Virus record (IMG/VR): IMGVR_UViG_3300013372_003978 | Coordinates: 1-64,000 of that record | DNA: 64,000 nt | Source of the DNA: a virus | Reading direction: 5' to 3' (one strand) | In this document: positions 30,900 through 38,300 of the stretch, in pieces | Layout: each line of letters opens with the position of its first letter | How positions within the stretch are numbered: the stretch's first letter is position 1 | Translations under genes and position numbers: made by a program | The notes under the pieces: generated by a model | Database searches by the model: none | Told to the model about the DNA's origin: nothing | Seen by the model: the letters and a program-made list of their open reading frames with translations, nothing else

Positions 30900-31877
30900 T
30901 TAATCGTTAAAAACTTCAAATGTTAATGTGTTATTAGGTGCAAATTGATTTTTTATATTGGTTGGCATTGTCAATATTATACCATTTTCAATGCTTCCAT
31001 TTACTGAATACGTACCTAAAAAATTAGTACCTATATCACTATTCAATTTTGCAACCAATTCTATCATTGTACTAACTTCAGTATATGTTTCATTGTAGAA
31101 TGTCTGAATTAAATCACCACCAACATATAAACTTACTGATGCATTCCCATAAGGAAGACCTGAAACATTTAATCCGTATACTAGTATTGGTGTTGTGTCA
31201 AAATCTCTTTTGATACTAATTTCAACTGGTGTGTAGTATAGTCCATTATCAGCCAAATCACCACCAGATAACACATCAATAAAAACAGCACTATCTTTAG
31301 TATCAAAACTACTAATACCAGGGATTGGAATTGGAAAATTAAAAGGGTCACCACCACCATCAAAGGGGTATTTAATTTGAGAACTTATTTTTGTTCTACT
31401 TCTTGGAAATTGATTAATAATAGGTCCTAATGAAGAATTAACACCAATATAATATCCAAACCCACCAAAAGGTGCTTGTTGCCAATAAATATCAAACCCT
31501 AAGTCATTTTCTAGCACATCGACAATCAATTCACCCAAAGAGGATAATTCAGAAGCGTTATCCCAAATTGTAGGTGTTTCCCCTGTTGCGACAAACACAC
31601 ACCCAGTTTCATTAATAACCCCACTTTGCACGTTAGCAATGTTACTAAAGTCATCACCACTCTGAAATGTTGTTATTGCATAGGTTTCACCTATAATTAA
31701 ACCATAATTAAAATAACTCAAACTAGTTCCAGTAATAGAACCTGTTTGTGTTAATAATGCACTATATTTTGCAAAATTATTTGTTGATGTACCTGTAACA
31801 ACCAAACTACCTTGAATTGTTAAATTACCATTTATTGTTTGTCCTGATACGTTGTTTACTATGTATTTTGTTCCCAT
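30900..31877 (-). CDS. Fibre-like virion protein (325 aa)
   Basis: The N-terminus (MGTKYIVNNVSGQTINGNLT, then IQGSLVVTGTSTNNFAKYSA) is a common start for beta-structured fibre proteins. The middle is aromatic and Gly-rich (FGGFGYYIGVNSSLGPI), and the C-terminal part has GNASVSLYVGGDLIQTF and NNTLTFEVFND. No repeats of the 17-residue or S74 type are present. Its position between the oxygenase gene and the 80-residue gene within the fibre operon supports a virion role. Family not recognised. Confidence 0.65.
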   Translation of the reverse strand: MGTKYIVNNVSGQTINGNLTIQGSLVVTGTSTNNFAKYSALLTQTGSITGTSLSYFNYGLIIGETYAITTFQSGDDFSNIANVQSGVINETGCVFVATGETPTIWDNASELSSLGELIVDVLENDLGFDIYWQQAPFGGFGYYIGVNSSLGPIINQFPRSRTKISSQIKYPFDGGGDPFNFPIPIPGISSFDTKDSAVFIDVLSGGDLADNGLYYTPVEISIKRDFDTTPILVYGLNVSGLPYGNASVSLYVGGDLIQTFYNETYTEVSTMIELVAKLNSDIGTNFLGTYSVNGSIENGIILTMPTNIKNQFAPNNTLTFEVFND

Positions 31878-31879
31878 AT

Positions 31880-32509
31880 TTATTTTTGAAAATGTCTTTC
31901 AATTCTTTTACTTAATCTAACCCTAGGGTCTGTTATTTTTCTATTAACCTCTTCATATGTCAACACAAAACCAAAACTTAAAAAAATTCTTCTAGAATTA
32001 AATTCGTTGGTCCAATGTTTGTACAATGAAGCTTCAAAACAATATAAATCGGTTTCTTCTATGTTAACCACTTCGTCACCGACATAAAAATCATAATCCT
32101 CAGATAAAATGCTTATATTGCATTTATAATTAACATAACCATCAATCGATGCATCATAATGTGGATTTATCTTTCCACCTTTGTTCATATCAACCGCTTG
32201 GAGAAAAACATTTTCTTTTGGTATATTTAACTCATTTGAGATTCTATCTATAATTACATGGATAAAATCTGGCAACGGTTCGTTTGATACATCAGATATT
32301 GACTGAAACTTAGTTATATAATTTGTCAACTCTGTATTTGATATATTGAAAATACATGATTTACCTTTTAGTGTTTTGGATAACTCTGATAAATGATAAT
32401 TGCTATCATCACCAGTATGGTTAACAGAATCTATCCATTTAACTATTTGGTTTGCCTCATCTTTTGTGATGAAGTTTTTTTTAATTTTATATGTTTTCGA
32501 ATCTACCAT
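31880..32509 (-). CDS. 2-oxoglutarate/Fe(II)-dependent oxygenase (prolyl 4-hydroxylase-like)
   Basis: The 209-residue protein has the double-stranded beta-helix iron motif: H-x-D in INPHYDASIDGY, and a distal His in SLYKHWTNEF. It is followed by the 2OG-binding Arg in NSRRIFLSFGF. Enzymes of this type hydroxylate Pro, Asn, Lys or small molecules. The frame is open to 32569, but the extra 20 residues are an out-of-frame copy of the preceding gene, so the ATG at 32509 is preferred (23-bp overlap). It is the only clear enzyme inside the right fibre operon. It may therefore modify a virion protein, for example the Asn-rich beta-helix protein encoded just upstream. Confidence 0.82.
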   Translation of the reverse strand: MVDSKTYKIKKNFITKDEANQIVKWIDSVNHTGDDSNYHLSELSKTLKGKSCIFNISNTELTNYITKFQSISDVSNEPLPDFIHVIIDRISNELNIPKENVFLQAVDMNKGGKINPHYDASIDGYVNYKCNISILSEDYDFYVGDEVVNIEETDLYCFEASLYKHWTNEFNSRRIFLSFGFVLTYEEVNRKITDPRVRLSKRIERHFQK

Positions 32510-32756
32510 ATTTCCCAACCTTTTTAAGGTTATGTTTTTCCAAAAATTCTTTTGGACCCATAGCTTCAATAATTGTTAATTCTGCTGAATCCATAAGTTG
32601 TTTTGCTTTTTCATCAGTAACCGACATAACACATAATTTATGTGTTGCTGGCAACTCTCCAGTTGGTGATAAATCTATTTTTAAAATATTATCATTTTTC
32701 ATTTTTTCTCTTGCTTGAAGAACTTTACCTTCTTCACATAATATACAGATTCTCAT
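32487..32756 (-). CDS. Hypothetical protein (89 aa)
   Basis: A small protein with an N-terminal strand MRICILCEEGKV carrying a CxxC-like ICILCEE (Cys at residues 4 and 7), and further DLSPTGELPATHKLCVMSVT and TIIEAMGPKEFLEKHN. It resembles small phage proteins predicted to fold as alpha/beta units near fibre genes. Similar tracts (MSVTDEKAKQLMD) suggest a ferredoxin-like fold, but no family is claimed. It overlaps the oxygenase gene start and follows the beta-helix protein by 10 bp, so the three are probably made together. Confidence 0.6.
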   Translation of the reverse strand: MRICILCEEGKVLQAREKMKNDNILKIDLSPTGELPATHKLCVMSVTDEKAKQLMDSAELTIIEAMGPKEFLEKHNLKKVGKYGRFENI

Positions 32757-32766
32757 ATTTTTGTTA

Positions 32767-35733
32767 TTATTGATTAATATTTGTTATTGTTAATATATCG
32801 TTTTCATCATAGAAAGATAATCTTTTATCACCACCTTGTCTTTCAAAAATTTGACATGTGTATTGTTCATATACTGATGGGTTAAGTCCAACACCAGTTA
32901 CTAATATTACAATATTATCATCAGGGATAGCACCACCAATAGAAGTACCTAATATTGTTATTGTATCACCAGTTACGTATAGTTTACCAGCATCGTTTAT
33001 AGTAACTCCAGTTACAGTACCACCTGAAACATCAATATTGAAAGTTCCATTAATACCTAAAGCGTTAGTTGTACCACCAATATCTGTATATAGGTTATCA
33101 GTTGCACCAGTTCCAATTGAAGTGTATGTAAATCCTGTTATGTTTCCGTAGTTTGGTGTAAAATCAGTAGTATTAATATTTGTGTTAACAACATTCCATT
33201 GGAAGTAATCACCTATTGTGTTGTTATAGAAATTATCAGGTATAGAATTATTATAAAAGTATTCACCTACTGTGTTTTCAGAAAAATTATTTCCTATTTT
33301 GTTACCTTGTGAATCACCATACCCAACACCAAAACCATCACCAGTAATATTATTATTAAACGAGCTCCCAATTTCATTATTCTGAAAATCATTAGCTATA
33401 GTGTTAGAATTAATATTTACTCCAAAAGTGTTATTGTAAAAGTTTAACCCTATATTATTGTTATAAAACTCACCCATCCATCTATTATTACCAACATCAC
33501 CTAAAAAGTCATTTGATAATGTATAACTGCCAATTTCATTGGTATAAACACTACCTGAAAATTGATTATCAACAACATAAGACTTAACATTATTCAACGA
33601 AAAATAGTTAAATATTAAATTACCTTTAAAATCGTTACCTATTATATTATCTTCAAAATCACTACCGTTGTTATTTTCTATGTAGATTGAATTCCATTCT
33701 GTCCCATAAGGTGACACATCTTCGTCCCAACTATTCTCTTCGGCAGTATTATAAATACCACCATTATTACCTCTTCTAATTTCAAGACTACCTTCAACAA
33801 TAACATCTATTTCTGAACCATAGTTTGTTTTTGTAAAATAAACGGTTGCTTCAGAAGTTGGATAAACTTTTGTTCTTTCGTATGAAAAACCACCACCATT
33901 ATTGTTTTGTGTCCATTGAGTAAATATAACTTTATGATATTCATCATTAACTGTATCGTGCATTATAAGCTCTTTCCCTAGAATAATGTTTGAATAGTTA
34001 TTATCTAACGAATTATTAAAAGTGTCATAGGTTCTACCAGTTAAATTTTCAATATTGGTATTATCCCAATTAAAATAATCAGTGTTACCTAAAGTATTGT
34101 TTTCAAAAAAGTTACCTATTTGGTTGTTTTTAAAATTATATGAAATATTATTATTATCTTCAAAATATTCACCAATTTGGTTATCTTGGAAATAATCACC
34201 AATCACATCATTGTGGTTAAAACCATTACCAATATGGTTACCGTAAAAATTATGACCTATGTTTTGGTTGTTGTTAAATCCATTACCTATAACGTTTTTA
34301 TAAAAATCACCATTAAGTATGTTATTATTAAATTGGTTACCAATTTGGTTATTTTGAAAATCTTGTTTAATAATATTTTCATAAAAATCATTTCCAATTC
34401 TATTTCTATAGAATTCAAAATTATCTAAATTACCAAAATCACCTATGGAATTATTATTAAAATCATTACCAATATTGTTATCATAAAAACCAGAATATAT
34501 TGTATTATTATAAAAATCATTACCAATTTTATTATTACCAAAATCAGTACTGTTTTCAGTTAATAATCTATTGCTATGAAAATTGTTTCCAATTTGGTTA
34601 TTATCCAAATTAAGATTTATAAGGTTTCCATAAAAATAATGACCAATAATACACGTATCAATATCATTTGTTGATACATTTTCGTAACAATAATCACCCC
34701 ATGTGTTGTTTTGATTATCAGTACCAAAAGTGTTATTGTAACAATAATCACCAAATTTATTGCTTTCATACTCACCTTCTAAAAACACATTATTGGCTAA
34801 TATAAAAGGTCCTGCTATATTTAGATAATTATTTGCAAAATTTCCTACATAATTGTTTTTAGCATAGTTTTCCCCTATTGCATGACCAAATGTTGTATAC
34901 TCAATAAAATCATTTGTTTTAACATTTGTTCTTTTATAACTGAAATAGTACTCACCACCATCGTTATTTTCACTAACAGCTAAATAAAATGCCGAACCAA
35001 GCCCAGTTGAACCTATTGTGTCACCAGAAACTGTCATAATTGTGTTACCAGATATACTAACTATTTCATAATAATTAGGAAAAGCGTTAGGTATGTAAAT
35101 AACATTACCAACGGTTAACGCTGTAAAAGATGTATTTACACCATTAACAATACCGTCATTTCCTAATTCTACAGTACCATTTAAACGTAGACCTTCTCTA
35201 TGTGTATACAAACGATATCTTTTAAATAAAATTGTTCTATGGTCGTAATCTGTTCTATTATTGAATTCATCAATTCTTTCTGTTATCCTACCATAAGCTA
35301 CTGAATTAGTAACTTCAGTCGCACTAAAAGTCCAATCATACTGAATCTTATCGTTAGGATACAATGGTTGATAAGCATTTATAGAAATTGTCGATATGCT
35401 AGTGGCAAAAACTATAATAGGTTCAACATTCCCTTGCTTAGTATTACCAGTAGTTATTGGATTATTTTCGATATCAAAATCTGGTTGGTCATAACATGTT
35501 TTAAAATCAGTTATCATATAAAAACTACCAGTACTTAAACCGCTAGTACTTATAGTACTCACTAAACCTGTGTATGTTAAATTTGTTATGTCACCACCAC
35601 CACCATGGATTTGACCGTTTTCATCTTTTGCTTTGATGTTAAAATCACTTAAATCAATAAATAGATTTGACCCACCAGCTACTGGTGTTGGGACTTGTGA
35701 TGCGTTTTGACCTTGAAATTGAATATATTGCAT
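32767..35733 (-). CDS. Asn-rich parallel beta-helix virion protein (988 aa)
   Basis: Residues about 1-250 form an N-terminal domain (MQYIQFQGQNASQVPTPVAG, VSTISTSGLSTGSFYMITDF). From about 270 to 850 the protein consists of short repeats of the form NNxIGNxFxxNxI (IGNDFYNNTI, IGNDFNNNSI, IGNGFNNNQN), which predict a long parallel beta-helix with Asn ladders. A short globular interruption lies between them near residues 545-680. The C-terminus contains TGVTINDAGKLYVTGDTITI. It could be a fibre or a spike-like surface protein. Pectate-lyase catalytic residues were not recognised. The downstream oxygenase gene makes it a candidate for hydroxylation. Confidence 0.75.
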   Translation of the reverse strand: MQYIQFQGQNASQVPTPVAGGSNLFIDLSDFNIKAKDENGQIHGGGGDITNLTYTGLVSTISTSGLSTGSFYMITDFKTCYDQPDFDIENNPITTGNTKQGNVEPIIVFATSISTISINAYQPLYPNDKIQYDWTFSATEVTNSVAYGRITERIDEFNNRTDYDHRTILFKRYRLYTHREGLRLNGTVELGNDGIVNGVNTSFTALTVGNVIYIPNAFPNYYEIVSISGNTIMTVSGDTIGSTGLGSAFYLAVSENNDGGEYYFSYKRTNVKTNDFIEYTTFGHAIGENYAKNNYVGNFANNYLNIAGPFILANNVFLEGEYESNKFGDYCYNNTFGTDNQNNTWGDYCYENVSTNDIDTCIIGHYFYGNLINLNLDNNQIGNNFHSNRLLTENSTDFGNNKIGNDFYNNTIYSGFYDNNIGNDFNNNSIGDFGNLDNFEFYRNRIGNDFYENIIKQDFQNNQIGNQFNNNILNGDFYKNVIGNGFNNNQNIGHNFYGNHIGNGFNHNDVIGDYFQDNQIGEYFEDNNNISYNFKNNQIGNFFENNTLGNTDYFNWDNTNIENLTGRTYDTFNNSLDNNYSNIILGKELIMHDTVNDEYHKVIFTQWTQNNNGGGFSYERTKVYPTSEATVYFTKTNYGSEIDVIVEGSLEIRRGNNGGIYNTAEENSWDEDVSPYGTEWNSIYIENNNGSDFEDNIIGNDFKGNLIFNYFSLNNVKSYVVDNQFSGSVYTNEIGSYTLSNDFLGDVGNNRWMGEFYNNNIGLNFYNNTFGVNINSNTIANDFQNNEIGSSFNNNITGDGFGVGYGDSQGNKIGNNFSENTVGEYFYNNSIPDNFYNNTIGDYFQWNVVNTNINTTDFTPNYGNITGFTYTSIGTGATDNLYTDIGGTTNALGINGTFNIDVSGGTVTGVTINDAGKLYVTGDTITILGTSIGGAIPDDNIVILVTGVGLNPSVYEQYTCQIFERQGGDKRLSFYDENDILTITNINQ
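33190..34870 (-). repeat. Asn/Gly-rich beta-helix coding repeats
   Basis: Imperfect repeats of roughly 30-36 bp encode NNxIGNxF-type turns. Two blocks flank a non-repetitive stretch at about 33690-34060. Units vary in length, unlike the exact 51-bp repeats of the fibres. Confidence 0.7.
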
Positions 35734-35737
35734 AGTT

Positions 35738-36361
35738 TTAAATTATAATACCTGTACCTGTTATTGTTGAGTTTCCATTAAATATTACTGCACCAGCAAC
35801 ATTAATTAAACCATCATTTGTTATGTTGCTATCTTTTAGTAATAAATTACCACCGATAAATATTTGTGAAAATTTGTTAAATGTTAAATCACCTATTGTT
35901 ATAGGTGTACCTGTTTGTAATACTAAATCAGTATCTACTAAAACATAATCACCTGAAATTAAAATAGTTTCATCACTTTTTAAAATCTTATTTTGATTTT
36001 CTTCCCAATGTTTTACGTTAGTTGTAAAACCACTAACTTCAATTGAATTACCGTATGAATTAATAAGAGTAGCAATACCAGTATTGTTATTGTATGTACC
36101 ACCAGTTAATCCTGGGTTAGTTGTATAACCACTAATTTCGATTGAATTACCATCTGAATTATTAAGTGTGGTAATACCAGTATTGTTATCGTATGTACCA
36201 CCAGTTAATGATGGGTTAGTAGTATCAATATATGGGGTAATAAAATCAGTTAAACCACTTAACGTCATTTGTTTTGTTTCTCCACTATTTACAATAGGAA
36301 ATACATCACTTAGTGATGGATTATTATTGTATTCAAATGCGGTTATCTTTTTATTAGACAT
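35738..36361 (-). CDS. Fibre-like virion protein (207 aa)
   Basis: The start MSNKKITAFEYNNNPSLSDV, then FPIVNSGETKQMTLSGLTDF, is a widespread N-terminal pattern of phage fibre or appendage proteins. Two tandem copies of LTGGTYDNNTGITTLNNSDG follow, which is the same TGGTY module used in the larger fibres. The C-terminal 80 residues are a beta-helix-like run (GDYVLVDTDLVLQTGTPITI to ITGTGIII). It lies four bases before the 988-residue protein and begins behind a candidate late element at 36372. It may be an adaptor for the beta-helix protein. Confidence 0.7.
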   Translation of the reverse strand: MSNKKITAFEYNNNPSLSDVFPIVNSGETKQMTLSGLTDFITPYIDTTNPSLTGGTYDNNTGITTLNNSDGNSIEISGYTTNPGLTGGTYNNNTGIATLINSYGNSIEVSGFTTNVKHWEENQNKILKSDETILISGDYVLVDTDLVLQTGTPITIGDLTFNKFSQIFIGGNLLLKDSNITNDGLINVAGAVIFNGNSTITGTGIII

Positions 36362-36371
36362 GGTTAGATTT

Positions 36372-36386
36372 GTTTATAATAAATAT
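36372..36386 (-). promoter_or_regulatory. Candidate late promoter/leader element for the 207-aa gene
   Basis: On the minus strand ATATTTATTATAAAC lies 10 bp upstream of the ATG at 36361 within a 71-bp gap. It differs from the shared element at two positions. Confidence 0.4.
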
Positions 36387-36432
36387 GTTATTTAATAATA
36401 AAATTACTTTAAATATGATTAATTTTAAAATA

Positions 36433-38298
36433 TTACCAATTTATTCCGTAACCATCTTGTTGTAATATAAAATATGTGTTTTCTTGTAGTATTAAATTAT
36501 CATCTATAAACCCATATTTATTAGCTTCAGCCGCATAAGCATTTTGAATTTGACATAAAGACATATCACAAATATTAAATTTAAATTGTGATATACCACC
36601 GATAAAACTACCAGCAAAATTTGTTTCGATTGGTAATCCTCTATCTGATAAATCCAAACCTCCAAATGTTTGACTTTCTATCAACCCTTGACTACCACCA
36701 CCTAAACTAAAATTAAATGGAACACCAACTTGTTTAGCTTTATATTCATCAAGTCTTTTACCAATAAACTCTGGGAAATTATATACAGTAAATTTTAACA
36801 TACCATTAATATAAAACTTAAGTTTGCCGTTTCTAGGTTTTGCTAATTTTAAATCACATTCTGATTTATTATCTGCAACATATTTAATCACTATATTATA
36901 CCAATATCTAGGGTCAATTAAATTAGGTATTGAATAAGCTTCATGAACTGTAGCCCCAGTTATGTATTTTCTATCAGCACCATTCGTTATACACGTACCT
37001 GTAACTGTTAATAATCTATATCCAATACTACCATCGGGTTTAATTCTAAAACCTAATGCGTTATCAATTATATCAATATTATAATCAATACTAGTTTCAG
37101 GTGTATTGCGGCCACTAAATGAATAAACGGTTTCATTACCTAAATTATCACCAACACTACCACAAAATGTGGTATTACCACTTGAGGCTCTACCATAAAT
37201 TAAAAATGGATTTTGTTCATTGGTTAATTTTTTTCTAACATTAGCAACTGGAATACCACCACCATTATAAGTATATACTGTTTGAGCACCTAATCCATCA
37301 AGACTATTACCACAACCATTATATACATTATAAACATTTGGTGTTGAACCACTAGTATATATAAGATTAGAATTAATACCACTTAAAGGACTTGGTGAAG
37401 CATCATATGCTCTACCATATATTAAGAATTCATTCGTGATTAAATCAATATCAGTTCTTGGTGGGTCTAACGAAATACCAAGACCATAATCACCAGCAAT
37501 GATAATTTCATCTTCTTTTGGTATTGTACACCATTCACTTACAGTTTCACCACTAGTACAACCACTTGTGTTACAATCAATGGTACAACCAGTATCAGAA
37601 CCTTCCCATTTATTCCAAAATTTATTTTCAGCACGAGTACCCATATAAAAGAAAAAACCACTATTATTTGGGTGCGTATCATTAAGTATTGTATCACCTG
37701 CTGTTGCAAATTGTTTTGTAGTTAACCAAAATTCAGCTACCCACGCATGATTAACTCTAGTTGGTAAAATTTGATAATTTGAACCATCAATTTTATAATA
37801 TCCTTGATAAAAACCACCATAAAGGCTAAGAAAATTTTGAATTAAAGGTGTTGTTATGTCTAGAATAATTTCATGTGGGTATACATAATTACCTGTTGTA
37901 CCTGTTACCATGTGCATATAAAATCTATTATCATTAGCTGGTATAGTCAATGTAGAACCTGTCAATGCCGACAATAAATCTAAATTTAATTTATCGTCAG
38001 GGTCTTTATCAAAAGTTATTAAACCATTGTCAATACCTGTTAAACCAATAGTGTCAAAAGTATAACCAGTATTTACCGAACCATTCCAAGTTACAAGGCT
38101 ATAAATATTATTTGACTCATTATTATTATATATGTTTGAATTATTAAAATCGTACCATACAACAAAACAATCACCTGAAGATAATGGCCCACAATAAGGT
38201 GCAGGACCTTCATCGTTAGCTAAATAAAAATCCCAATAATCACTGTTTGATAATTTTAGGTTTAGTTTATTAAAGTTAAAATTTTTAATATTTCCCAT
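36433..38298 (-). CDS. Virion protein with lectin-like features (621 aa)
   Basis: The protein begins MGNIKNFNFNKLNLKLSNSD. It has YCGPLSSGDCFVVWYDFNNS followed by LamG-like elements in the C-terminal third: WYNIVIKYVADN, KLKFYINGMLKFTVYNFPEF and GSFIGGISQFKFNICDMSLC. This matches a concanavalin A-like sandwich, partner to the one encoded at 185-892. The middle contains repeated LIYGRASSGNTTFCG-type blocks and a Cys-rich segment (TGCTIDCNTSGCTSG), unusual for a cytoplasmically assembled phage protein. It is likely a carbohydrate-binding fibre or tip. Its stop is 2 bp from the next gene upstream in the operon, so it is cotranscribed with the S74 fibre. Confidence 0.65.
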   Translation of the reverse strand: MGNIKNFNFNKLNLKLSNSDYWDFYLANDEGPAPYCGPLSSGDCFVVWYDFNNSNIYNNNESNNIYSLVTWNGSVNTGYTFDTIGLTGIDNGLITFDKDPDDKLNLDLLSALTGSTLTIPANDNRFYMHMVTGTTGNYVYPHEIILDITTPLIQNFLSLYGGFYQGYYKIDGSNYQILPTRVNHAWVAEFWLTTKQFATAGDTILNDTHPNNSGFFFYMGTRAENKFWNKWEGSDTGCTIDCNTSGCTSGETVSEWCTIPKEDEIIIAGDYGLGISLDPPRTDIDLITNEFLIYGRAYDASPSPLSGINSNLIYTSGSTPNVYNVYNGCGNSLDGLGAQTVYTYNGGGIPVANVRKKLTNEQNPFLIYGRASSGNTTFCGSVGDNLGNETVYSFSGRNTPETSIDYNIDIIDNALGFRIKPDGSIGYRLLTVTGTCITNGADRKYITGATVHEAYSIPNLIDPRYWYNIVIKYVADNKSECDLKLAKPRNGKLKFYINGMLKFTVYNFPEFIGKRLDEYKAKQVGVPFNFSLGGGSQGLIESQTFGGLDLSDRGLPIETNFAGSFIGGISQFKFNICDMSLCQIQNAYAAEANKYGFIDDNLILQENTYFILQQDGYGINW

Positions 38299-38300
38299 AG

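Noticed and set aside
32510-32569. Longer start for the 2OG oxygenase
   Set aside because: The extra 20 residues are an out-of-frame reading of the end of the 89-residue gene.
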